This document shows, piece by piece, positions 11,501 to 22,200 of a stretch of DNA of 64,000 nt; position 1 is the first letter of the stretch, and the number at the start of each line of letters is the position of its first letter. Source of the DNA: Diplosphaera chodatii (taxonomy: Eukaryota > Chlorophyta > Trebouxiophyceae > Prasiolales > Stichococcaceae); contig JAALGY010000053.1 of assembly GCA_032358165.1 (NCBI GenBank), forward strand, positions 186,001-250,000, read 5' to 3'. The notes beneath the pieces are model-generated. The model saw only the letters and a program-made list of their open reading frames with translations. It searched no databases and was not told where the DNA came from. The position numbers were made by a program, and so were the translations under genes.

Positions 11501-14494
11501 CCGTGATGATGCCGTTGGATGGTATGGAGCCGCCATTTGCGCGAGCTGCAGCTTGGAACACATCTGCTGCTGCCTTTCTGTTGGCCTGCAACCAAGGGGA
11601 TTTATCTCCCTTGTTGCTTGTCACCTTCCTCCTGCTGCGGCCAGGTCATGCTTGCATGTGAAAGTGCAGCACATGGCGATGCACAGGCCGCCGTGAATTC
11701 GGTCAAGACTGCCAGTGGCGGGCCAGCTTGCCGCTGCGCAGGTGAAGTGATGCACACACATGTCTCTCTTGAAGCTTTGATACCTTTCGTAGTGCGCGCT
11801 CCTTTTTCTTCTGCTCCTTGGCCGTTGCCTGCGCCGCGTCTTTTTCACGGAACGTGTCCAACGAGTTCTCAGCGATCCTTTCGATCTCCGGCTGCGCCAC
11901 TTTCTGCAGGCACACACAGGGACACTGTGGTCTCTATTCTGCACTCAGCACACGAGCAGTAGCTTTGCGCCAGCAGCGTAGCTGCGGTCGCTGCTGATTG
12001 GGGAGAGCCGCTTGCCTGCAGTGCACATGCAGATGCTGCAGTGCTCGCATCTGCCCATAATGTGACAGGAACTCGTGCGTCGGTGTTTTGTAGCTGCGGG
12101 CTGCTGAGCATACCCTCCTTCAGCAAGTACAACGGCACTCACATTGGCGGCGAGACCGCCCAGCAGCTGCGCAAACTCGTAGGTCTGCCCCGTTGGCACG
12201 GCATTCATGGTCCTCCTCGCGACGGCCGAGGCGGTCATGAGCTTCTGCAGCGCCTGAAGCTGCACATGCACACGAAGTTGCCGCTCAACATCTGCTCCAA
12301 CCTGACAGCTGAAAGCCCTTGTTCTGGCCCAAACAGCCGAACTTGGCACTCTGTGGCTGTCACCCTTCCTCAGATAAGGCTGCCACAGCCACCACACAGC
12401 ATTGCCACCACACAGCACTGGTGAACTTCGTCATGCCAGGCCGATGCATACTTAACCGCACATGAGGCCATTAGCTGAGGACATTCACAGCTTCTCACCT
12501 TTAAGGCGTCCTCCTTGGTGCGCGTCAAGTACCGCATCTTGTCCAGAAAGTCCTGGACGTCGGCGCTCAGTGCGTCACCCTGCGCCAAGCCGGCGACGTG
12601 CGTGTCGTGCTGCAGGGTGGCCATCTGCTCCTGCAGCGCCCGCATGTCCTGCAGCAGGGCGGCTGTTCCGGGCGGCAGCCTGCCCGCCTTCGGCTGCCGG
12701 GCTGGCTCCCGCTGCTGCGCAGCAGACTTGCTCGGCTGCGGAGACGCCCTCCCTGGCTGCTGGCTTGCAGCGGACGCCGCAGCGGCTTGCGCGGCGGATG
12801 GCCCTACAAAACGTGGCCAAGGCACACTGAGCTGAGAGGGCTTGGACGCGACGCGACGCGCCAGCAGGCTCTGGTGTGCAAGCACGCCTGGGTCTGCTGT
12901 GCATGAACAGCACCATGGTCATGTACCTGGCCTATGAGCAGCGCCGCTGGGTTGAGCATCACCATCAATGCTCTCGCCGCTACAGGAGCTGCCGCCGCTG
13001 GAAGTGCAAAACTCCCCATCATCGCTGAAGTGTTTCTCTGATGACGCATCGTCATCAGTGTCATGACACGAACCTATCAGTGTTGCGACAGCCCGGCCGC
13101 CGCTCCGCACTTCTGCAGGCCACACAACCAACATCGCTGACTGGTTCCGCTCTGATCAACCTGCCTGTGGTGAGCGTGCAGAGTCTACGCGGTACAAAAG
13201 GGCTGGTGAATCCCAGCAGTCGCCGCAAGCACACAGCCGCACCTGGGAACAGGCTGCGCAAGTCGAGTGCCTCGCCAACTGCGGTCTGAGCTCGCTGGTA
13301 AACTGTAGCAGTTGTGAAGCGCTCAGGGTCGCAGAGGTCTGGCAGCATGGCCACCAGCCGCAACATCTGCAAACAGATGCACCGGGGGCTGCGTCTCAGG
13401 GCAATGCCACTCCTTGCGTTGACACACGACCATGCAGAAACAGCGGGGCTGGTGCAGAAACATGGAGGGAGATGCGTGGCATGACAGCAGATGCCGACCT
13501 TGATGAGCTTGCGGGCATACTCAGGGGTCTGCTCGCTGGGGATGGCCAGCAGATTCCCGGCCGTCGCCAGCGACAGCAGCCAGACGAGGCTCGTCAGCTC
13601 GCAGCGGAAACGCTCATCCAGCTGTACGAAATGATTAGATCAGTCATGCACAACACAAATCACATTTGCAAATCACTTGGCGAGCAGTGTCAGACTCATG
13701 GCTGGCCTGGTTCTGTGTCACCATCTGCTGGCGGTCGACCCCACCTCTGATCGCTCGTAGTCGACGGGATCCTGCATCTGCCACTCCTGATCGGGATCAA
13801 ACTCCGGGCCGGCTTCGATGACATTCAGCAGTGCGCCAGACACGCCGGCTTGCCTGCAGAAGGTGGTGTCACGCAACTTTGTCAGGTGGTGAGCCGCAGA
13901 ACTGCACGCACGACGTGTTAAGCTGCCCCGCCTCGACTGCGGTGGCTCATACAGCCATATCTACCTGAGGCGGGAACGGTCGACCATGTCTGGGGCCAGG
14001 CTCAGCTCGTTGCACATGCCTGCAGGAGACAGGAACACTTCGGCGTGGATGCTACCTCCCAGCACACAAGTATGCTCCGTCTTATGTCTGCGGCGTGTTG
14101 CACATGCGAGACTCTGCAGCAGCGCCGCACCCAGCAGCGAGAGCTGGCGGCGGCTGACGCGCGCACGCAGGCAGGCGGGCACGCGCCGCAGCATCATCAT
14201 GTCGCTGTGCTCGATGCCCTTCAGCCGCCTGTTGGCCTTGGTGCGCTTGCGCAGGCCCAGCGCGGCCAGCAGGTCCTCCGACAGCGGCACGCGCCGCTCC
14301 AGGCCGGGAATAAGCACCTCGATGCGCCGGATCGAGGGCTTGGCGCCCTCAGGGTCGCACTGGCAGCACTCCATGCAGCTGCCCCGCAGCGCCTGGCGCA
14401 GCCAGACGTCCCTCATGGCGCCCGCATCAGTGGCTACACAACCGCGCGCGTGGCGGTCGTACATGCACTGCGAGCAGTAGCACAGGCCCTCCAT
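7808..14494 (-). CDS. Large zinc-finger/U-box protein, probable E3 ubiquitin ligase
   Basis: Eighteen exons close in frame to 1283 residues: 14494-14056, 14019-13965, 13853-13745, 13621-13499, 13366-13243, 13112-12927, 12803-12499, 12301-12143, 11903-11784, 11585-10941, 10738-10382, 10228-10037, 9791-9327, 9097-9008, 8769-8452, 8303-8276, 8162-8109, 7890-7808. The C-terminus is a U-box: NNFECPLTLDVMQEP, then VVCSDGYTYERTAIEEW, then SPMTGLALTDKALTPNRALR. U-boxes recruit E2 enzymes for ubiquitin transfer. Before it, after a Pro/Gln-rich linker, sit two U1-type C2H2 fingers: Cys1076, Cys1079, His1091, His1097 and Cys1109, Cys1112, His1125, His1131. The N-terminal 900 residues begin Cys-rich (CYCSQC, CMECCQC), continue as helical segments and Ala-rich linkers, and match no family I know. 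Every junction is phase-compatible, but two adjacent genes fused by my model cannot be excluded. Confidence 0.75.
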
Positions 14495-14867
14495 GATAGC
14501 GCTTGCTACCCCATGGCTCGTGCTCGATGCGAATGCGCGGTGTGGCCCTTGCTCGCTGTTGCTCGAAATTTGCGCACTCTCAAGGGAGCTGCAAAACTGC
14601 ACTGGCGGTCGGCACCGAGCATGAGCACCACATGCAATCGCTTACCATTTTGCAGTGAATGCCTGACCATAGCCAGCTTCCACGTCGTCATCTGCGACGC
14701 CACTGTTTGACAGTTTACCAGGGGAGCGGGTATCCCGGTGTGTCAATCTAGCACGTCAGAGACGCTTCCCCTTGACGCAAAACGAGCTGGTGGACGCTTG
14801 GGGATCATGCGCTACTGATTTCATGCATCATATATTTCATGCATCATATATAGCTTCACCGCCGGGG
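14495..14867. promoter_or_regulatory. Divergent promoter between the U-box gene and RPAC2
   Basis: About 370 bp lies between two outward-facing start codons and must hold the promoters and 5' UTRs of both. It contains a tandem direct repeat (TCATGCATCATATAT, twice) at about 14820-14851, 17 bp before the RPAC2 ATG. No canonical TATA element is clear at a usual distance. Confidence 0.5.
14820..14851 (+). repeat. 15-bp tandem direct repeat before RPAC2
   Basis: TCATGCATCATATAT occurs twice, one base pair apart, ending 17 bp before the RPAC2 start codon. It could be a promoter or 5' UTR element. Confidence 0.75.
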
Positions 14868-15619
14868 ATGGACTCAGACGGGGTGCGACGTGGCCATGTG
14901 CATGCATGCCGCCGCACGCACATGCATGTGATTAAGAAAGGTTGGCAGCTTGCACACCAGCCCGATGGACTGCTTTACTGACGATTGCGATCGTACTGAC
15001 AGGGTGAGGAGCTGGGCGCCACCTTCGCTCTGGAGAATGAGGACCACACGTTGGCCAATGCGCTGCGGTACTTCCTGAATAAGAAGTGCGCAATCTGCTC
15101 GCCAGCCGCAGCTGCAAAAGCTGGCCAGCTCCGCAGTGCTGTGTCGTTTGATGTGTACGCTCTCCTGCGTGCCAGAATTGTCGCCTTCGTCGGTAAAGTT
15201 GGCGGCATTCTGACGGCTTGCTCCTGTTCCGCACAGCCCGCACGTGTCCTTCTGCGGCTACAGCATCCCGCACCCCTCGGAGCCGGTGACCAACCTCAGG
15301 ATACAGACGACAGGTACACAATCTGCTTCCAACAGAGTTCGCAATGACATCTTGTCAAAGTGGTTGTTATCGCTGCAGAAACCTGCCGCATGAGGGGTTT
15401 GGTGTGCTGCAGTGCCCTCAGATGAGCCGTGTTCGCATGCTTGCAGGCCTGGTCACGCCCAGGGAGGCGCTGGAGGAGGCGTGCAAGAACCTCAAAGCGG
15501 TGTGCGCGCACATGAAGTCGACGTTCCGGGAGGAGATGAAGGCCAACCAGGTGCCGGTGGCGGAGGATGCCGGCGGTGGCGGCAGCGGCAGCTCTGAGAC
15601 GAGCGAAATGGAGGCTTGA
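14868..15619 (+). CDS. RPAC2: DNA-directed RNA polymerases I and III subunit RPAC2 (AC19)
   Basis: Four exons, 14868-14882, 15003-15085, 15237-15313 and 15447-15619, give 115 residues with all phases matching. The protein has the diagnostic core ATFALENEDHTLANALRYF, then LNKNPHVSFCGYSIPHP, then EPVTNLRIQTT. RPAC2 is the small alpha-like subunit that pairs with RPAC1 to nucleate assembly of nuclear RNA polymerases I and III, which make rRNA, 5S RNA and tRNA. The length is slightly below yeast AC19 because the N-terminus is short. The first exon encodes only MDSDG. It was chosen because its donor restores frame exactly; an upstream exon is possible. The C-terminus ends in a Gly/Ser/Glu tail. 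Confidence 0.95.
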
Positions 15620-16788
15620 ACCTGGCGCGCCCTGGAGTGCTGTATTCAGATGCAGCAGACATTGAAGCCTTGTGTCAGCATGTGCCTTGCCACTTGCTGG
15701 GCTGATAAGTGACGCCTTGTTCAGCTGGAGCATATCAGTAGATGGTAGGAATATAATTGGTTGGGGGGCCTTCAGGCTTGCAGTTGGGTTGGGCAGCTGA
15801 ATAGCGTTTGGACGTTGCGCAAGTGCTGTCCTGCCAATATAAGCGATGTCATGCACTACCTCTAAGCCTGTTGTCAGGCGCCATGGTCCATTCGGCCTGC
15901 CAGCGCAGGAGCAGTGCAGTGCAATGTATATCGGAGAGGTGCGGCTCCCACTGCCAATTCAAGGTGGCCACTGTTCAAAGGGTACTACTGCTTGGTGACA
16001 AGAGTCCATCTGCTCTGCTGTCCACGCATGGGCTGCTTCAGGGTGGGCTGCTAGTCAGGCAGTTAGCAGTTGTGCTGCTGACACAGTCGGCAGTCACAAC
16101 ACTAAGCCCAGGCATACCCAGCCGCACACTCGAGGCAGCATCTGCCGCCTGGCCAGCTTCACCTCGGACGTCTGTACGCTTGTGCAACACCAAGTGCCGC
16201 TGCTGCCTGAGCTGTTGCTGCTCCTTTGCAGGATCCAGTGCTGTGTACAAATTCATTGCAGCTCTTATCAAGTGCCGAGCTGTGCCTGCCAGGCCACTAC
16301 GTTAGCTTGCAGTGGTGGAATTTGGCCCTCATGTGCACGCAGCACTCATCACCGAAGTCCCATTCGTCAAATGCAGTCATACATCCAGGTGTGCACATTT
16401 TGCATGAAAGTCACCAATCACTGACTGCTTACATGCAGCTGCTTTGACAGCAGGAAATTTGCGACTATAACACTGATATACATGCTAATTTCAGTGTGCT
16501 AATGAAGAGGACCTGATTCGCCATCCGCCGTTCCTGCAAATGCGGCCATGCCTGGTGCAGGTCAGCAGGAGCGTGATTCCGCCATCCAGCCTGGTGCGCC
16601 AAGATGGCCACGGCGGAACGGAGGACTGGAAGCTTGCTGCAGGCCTGCGGCATGTAGAGACCAGTGATTGCAGGAGCAGGTGGACAGCAGGGCTTGGTCA
16701 GAGTACTGGGGTCTGTATGTGTACTCGTGAGGCAGTACCAAGCTTCACCTACCTGGTTTCAGACCATGATGCACCGTCCCGATGGATA
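15620..16788. other. 3' region of RPAC2; conflicting coding signals
   Basis: The first part must hold the RPAC2 3' UTR. Between 15.88 and 16.75 kb there are short protein-like pieces on the plus strand (MYIGEVRLPLPIQ near 15935; EFGPHVHAALITEVPFVKC near 16320; CANEEDLIRHPPFLQMRPCL at 16498) and one on the minus strand over the same bases (FDEWDFGDECCVHMRAKFHH near 16370-16310). They do not join with consistent phases on either strand, so no gene is called. Confidence 0.3.
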
Positions 16789-16992
16789 CTATTGGTCTTT
16801 CAGGGTCTGAAGATCATCTTCTGTGCGCAGCAGCTGTTCAGTGTCGCTGTCTGCCGTCTGTACAGAGGTTGCATCTGCTTTGCCGCTGCGCTGCGACCGG
16901 CGCTTGGCAAAGAAGGCCAGCAGCCCCGCCGTCGTGCCGACCTTGGCGACGCCCAGAGCTGCTGCAATCCAGGCGGCGGTGACAAGCTCCAT
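16789..16992 (-). CDS. Possible small single-pass membrane protein
   Basis: An intronless frame of about 67 codons starts at an ATG (MELVTAAW), has one hydrophobic stretch (WIAAALGVAKVGTTAGLLAF) followed by a basic stop-transfer sequence (FAKRRSQRSGK), and ends in an acidic tail. This is the layout of a small tail- or signal-anchored membrane protein with the positive side after the helix. No family is recognised. It lies head to head with the eL34 gene. The opposite strand is also open over most of this span, so coding status is moderate at best. Confidence 0.4.
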   Translation of the reverse strand: MELVTAAWIAAALGVAKVGTTAGLLAFFAKRRSQRSGKADATSVQTADSDTEQLLRTEDDLQTLKDQ

Positions 16993-17359
16993 CGGCTGCC
17001 GGCGGTGCGTGTCAGCTGCGTTGGTGAGCTGCTGGGAGAACCTGCTAGGCAGTCGCAAGCAGACTGTGGACCTGAGTTTGACGGTATACACCCGACGGCA
17101 CTTCACACGCTGCTCTTGGTAGGTACAGATGCGATTGTTTGATTCGACTGGGCCAAACGCTGCAAACACGCGGGCTGCACACGCATGCAGCGACTTTGCT
17201 CATCTCTGTACCGGCAACGACCTCCTGCTTCCCGCATCCTGCTCACCAGGGTTTGGGCAGACCTGCTTCGCACCCTTGGCAGGCGGCCAACTCGAGCCGA
17301 GGTGCTTGAGGAGGGCCTCTTGGCGCTCGCCGGCTGGGAGCGCAGCACATTTGGTCACC
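16993..17359. promoter_or_regulatory. Upstream region of the eL34 gene
   Basis: About 370 bp upstream of the ribosomal protein start codon, shared with the small minus-strand frame. Nothing conserved is recognisable by eye. Confidence 0.35.
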
Positions 17360-18488
17360 ATGGCGCAGCGGCTGACGTACCGCCGGCGGCACTGCTACGC
17401 CACACGGTGGGCGGGTGCTTGGTGCTGCCATCCCACATCCTTGCTGCTCAACATTCTCGTGGGCAACCGCTGACCCTGCCTGCTGCTGCTGCGCAGGTCC
17501 AACAAGACCAAGAAGGTCAAAACGCCAGGTGAGGCGCTGCTGGGAGATGGGCTTGCTTTGCAGGACGTCGGGCTTTGCTTGCAGCTTGCATAGTGCTAGC
17601 ACTGGTTGCAAAGGAGTGTCCGTGCCCCGCAGGCGGCCGCCTGATCTTCCAGTATACCACCAAGCGCGCCAGCCCGCCCAAGTGCGGCGCCACAGGCGTG
17701 CGGCTGCAGGGGGTGCGCTGCCGCTGTAGCCCCGCTGCCACTGTCTGTTGCTCGTGCAAGTGTGCGGCCTGCAGACAGCGAATCACGTCTCGAAGACCCA
17801 AAGATTCGCTACGATACTCCTGCCGATGATAAAACCCTTTGTCTGCCGGCAGATTGCGGCGCACCGGCCCAACAAGCTGCGCCACCTGGCCAAGCGCCAG
17901 AAGTCGGTGAACCGCATCTACGGCGGCCACCTCAGCCACGCCATCGTCAAGGAGCGGTGAGCGTCGTGTGCTTGCCGTCACCGTCAAACGTGCTGCTCGC
18001 CTTGCAGCATCGCGAGCCAGCGACAGATAATAGGTGGCGGGGCCGGTCGCTTCCCGCAGCGGCCGGCAGGGGCGCCGCGGCCAGCAGGCGGTAGCATGCA
18101 CAGCGGCAGCTGCTGCAGCTAGCCAAGCAACTGGTTGCAGCATGGCCAGCGTGGGATGCAAGCAGCATGAGCAGCAGTGGCGCTAGCTGCTCATGCACAT
18201 GCAAGCAGCATGCATGCCCTCCTGGCGCTGGCAAAGGCTTCATTGGCAGACAGCCCATAGCACACAGCGTGGCAGCCAGCAAACATCGGACGTCCACCTT
18301 ACAGCCAGCAGCTGCTGGGTCCCAGCACCCTGCAGATAGTGGCGTTTCAAGAGTTGCGCTCATGACTTGTGGCCGATACCGTGTCTTGCTGCTGCGCAGG
18401 ATTGTGCGCGCCTTCCTGATCGAGGAGCAGAAAGATCGTGAAGAAGGTGGTCAAGCTGCAGCAGCAGCAGAAGGCCGGCCAGGCCTGA
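17360..18488 (+). CDS. RPL34: 60S ribosomal protein eL34, carrying a +1 frameshift
   Basis: Exons 17360-17406, 17497-17528, 17633-17712, 17853-17956 and 18400-18488. The protein begins MAQRLTYRRRHCYATRSNK and continues VKTPGGRLIFQYTTKRA, PPKCGATG and SVNRIYGGHLSHAIVKER, all diagnostic of eL34, a component of the large ribosomal subunit. In the last exon the conserved RIVRAFLIEEQK is followed by a one-base excess in the A run at about 18431-18433. As written the frame then runs into a Gly/Ala-rich tail and stops at 18532. Without the extra base the conserved lysine-rich helix follows and stops at 18486-18488, giving 116 residues, the usual family length. A sequencing or assembly indel is the simplest cause. 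Confidence 0.93.
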
Positions 18489-19210
18489 GCAGCGGCGGCG
18501 TGCACGCCGCGTTCTGGGGGATGCAGCAGTGACAGATGCAGCCAGATGCTGCACCGCAGGGTGCTGTAGCTGGCTTGAGGGCGGCGCCAGCGTTCTGCTG
18601 GTGCTGTGCTGTGGACATAGGATGTGTGTGGGAGGACGGCCTTCTTGGGGCTAATGCAGCGGGAGACTGCTGCTGACTGTGTTGTGTGGGAACACTGAGC
18701 AACTGCAGAGGCAGGGTTGTGTCACCCTGCTGATTACTGTGGATGCTTGTAAGACCCTGGCACAGTCACGGCATCACCGGCTGCACCCGAAGCAGGCCCT
18801 CCATCCGACCAGATGTGCACATGCACCGTACATGCCTAATGCTGCTTCCGATGCACCCGACCTGTCCCCATAACCTCTGGGTCGGTTATAGGGTACTGTC
18901 GGCCTGTTGGACGGAACAGGAGGTGGCGCAGCCTTCTTCAGAAGTCCAGCAAACGAGCAGCGATATTCAGCCACATCAGCATGGCAACACCACCGTGCAA
19001 CCTGCATAGGTTGTCAGTGTGCACGTCAATGGCAATACTACTGCACTATTTAACGCCCAGCGTAACTTCAAGGATGTGGGCTCTGCCAGCCTTATCTATC
19101 GCCGAACCACCATCAAACACCGGAACATCAGTCAACGGTCATGGTCATGTCCATGTATTTGGCCAGAAGTACTTTCGTGCTTCCAACCCTGCACTAGTAC
19201 TCAGGCATGA
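18489..19210. other. Convergent 3' region between eL34 and PNGase
   Basis: About 700 bp between two tail-to-tail genes. A TGTAA, the usual green-algal poly(A) signal, occurs near 18747 in the eL34 orientation. Short open frames on both strands lack protein-like composition. No gene is seen. Confidence 0.45.
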
Positions 19211-22200
19211 CTACCCTTGGGCGGCAAGCTTCAGGGCCTCTGCTGCTGCGGCTGCTGGGGTCATGCCGCCGCCGGCCATGAGCCGGCTGAAGTGTTCACG
19301 GACGCGCCGCTGAAATGCCGCCTTGGCATCCGCCTGCGCCGCGGTTGCACCGCTGCCCGGCCGCGCAGGATCAGCAGCCGCTGCCGCTGCCGGTGCTGCT
19401 CCTGATCCGTTGGCTGCTGTCGCACCAGCGGCTGGGGCGCTGCCAGGCTGGGTGGCGCCGCCTGACGGCTGGCTGGTCACGGCGGCGCGGCCTGCGGCGC
19501 CCGGCCTGCTGCCCCCGATGCTCAGGCTGCCCAGCTGCTGCGAGGGCGCATGCGCTTCTGCATGACAGACACAATTTCTAAATGACTTGATGCATTGCCA
19601 GTGCTTAACTGTGTGCACCGTCCTGACCGACGGTGCGAGCTGAGGTCACGTTGACATCTACATTCTCCAGTCCACACACAGCCCTACCATTGGGGTGGCA
19701 GTACAGCTCCAGGCCCGCCAGCTGCACCGCGCACGCCGCCTGCGGGTCCCGCAGCCGGGTGACAGTGAGCCGCCAGCGGCTGCAGGCGGTCGCCGCGCCG
19801 CCCAGCTGCGGCGCAGCACATCGGCAGCGTCAGTGCTGGCAGCCGGACTGCATGCTGGAGCATGCAGCGCAGTGTGTCGTCAGCAATCTGTGCGGGGAGC
19901 AACGCCTGGTTTCAGATGAAACGGTGGCAATGGCCAGGGCAGGCAGCAGCCCATGCAGCACAGGCAGCGCAGCCGCTGCAAGGCAGACGACTTCAATTAC
20001 CAAGGTGGTATGCCCTGGTGTCGAATGCGCATCAGCACCCCGCAGCAGCTGGTTGCCACCACTGCGCCATGCCCTGGGGTGTGAAAGTTCAACAGCCACA
20101 GCGGCTCCAGCAGGAGGTGCCTCTTTGCTGACAACTGGAGCAGCGACTGCAGGAGGCCCACTATTGCAACTGCAGGGCAGGCCTGCCCTGAATGCGCAGG
20201 GTGTGCCTATCCCAGAGCTGACCCTACGATGCCCAGTGGTACTACGAGTATGTTTGCTGCTACAGACGTCGGTGCTCTGCCGGTTGAACAAGGGCAGCGC
20301 ACCTGGAACTGCAGCCGCGCGCCACGGCCCCCGAAGCGCACGCCCTCCCGCGCGTCCAGCACGCGCCAGCCCTGTAGCGGTGCGGCATGCCCACCTGCCA
20401 CGGCTGTCTGTACCCTGCTGTCCGCAGCTGACTCAGGTGACCGCCCTGTGGCGCCAGCGGCCGCCGCCGCATGCGCTGCCGGCTGTGCCGCTGGCTGCAT
20501 TGCATCGTCGGATGTCGCTGCCGGCTGCTGCGCTGTGGTTTGCCTTGTGGCGGCGTCCACTACAGGGAGGCCCTCCAGCACCCAGTCCGCGGGGTCGCGC
20601 TCCGGTGCATCTCCCGCCGCAGTCAGCGCGTAGCTGGCGAGGCGGCTGGAGTCTGCTGGCGAGGAGTCCGGCAGCAGCGCCACCTGTTGCACACGCGACA
20701 TAATTTGGTGCGCACTCCTCGCTAGTTGCTCTGAACCCCTGCATGAAGAGCCTTTCATGTGCCACACGAGCTAACTGTGCATGAAGGCTGCAGTGACAGT
20801 CTAACAACTTCCACGGCAGGCAACTGCGATAAGCAAGTGCCTGCAGCCTCTGAAAGATTCTCACAGCAGTCAGCCGAGGCGGCTATCCAACAGGCTGAGG
20901 TATACTGTGGCATGGAACCAAAGCAGCAACCCTTGGAATGTTGGTGACAACCGCATCGGCTGGTGTTACAGCATAAACTGCAGTATCCCGGCCAGCCATG
21001 CTTTCAGCTTGAGCACACATCCGTGCACAAGCCGCACCTCCAGCCAGGTTGCCTGACCGGGCGTGCCGCCGCCAAAGTCCAGCCACTTGGTGTCGGGCCG
21101 GCCGTCCACCACCTGCGGCAGCAGCCCACCCTGGAGTGTGCCGCCAAAAGTGCCGCCAAAAACTCGCCGTGTGCCCCCAGCAACCCCAGGAGCTATGCAA
21201 GTAATGAGGCAAGCAGGTCGAACATGCAGAGATTGCTTGAGCGTAGAAAAGGGCGGCCACACCCCCTGAGCTGTAGCAATCCGCGCCATACCTTGACAGC
21301 TGTTTCTGACGGGCCATTCTCGCCAGAGGCGCGGACTGCCGCGCCGCACACGCGCCGCCGGGCGCTGTGCGCACCGTCTCCAGGCCCTGGAGACGCGCGG
21401 CTGCTGCGCTGGTCGCCAGCGGGGGCGCGGCGCCAGCGCGTCGCTGCGGGGCGGGCGGGCGCTTTCGCTGCGGGGTGGGCCGCGGGGCCGCCCAGCTCGC
21501 CGCGCGTGGCGCGCCACTGCACCGACCCCGTCTGCCGGCCTGCAATTGGGTGTAGGTCTTGTGTGCACACTGTAGCGGACAGGAGGCGACTGCTCATCTG
21601 TTGACACGCCACACTGTGCCCCTTACGCCTGCCCACAGTTGAGAAATGTTCTCGGCAGGTGCCGAATTGGTCACTCCAGTGATTAAGGAGAGGTTGTGTG
21701 GCTTATGGAGACATCACAATGACTGAAATTTTTTACAGTATAGAAAAGTTTTGAGGTGGAGGTCTTGTGGCACCTGGCAGGTGCTGCACTGATGCGCTGG
21801 CGTCGCCGGCCGCCAGCTGGGCGGCCTCTGCCGCGTCTGCCGCCTCCGCCTGCCGCGCCTCCGCTGCTGGGAGGCCGCTGCGCAGCTGGCTGCTGAGGCT
21901 CCTGACCGCTGTCTGCGCGGACAATCAGGTTTCAACTCACCAGGATGGCCCTGAACAAAGTTTTACCAAAAACCCCACTTTACTTGTGCTACACTCGCAC
22001 ATGGCGTGGGACCCTTTCAGACTGACAGAATTAGCAATGAGAATCATACTGCCGCAAATGGCCAAGGTGCAAACCTGCAAGTACGCCTCCGAGACGAGGG
22101 TGCGCCGTGACATGGCACCGGCGAAGTCGGCGGTGTAGCGCCGGGTGACGTCAGCGACGCCACGCCTGCCAAACGCCACCACATACGACTGCTGCTTGCC

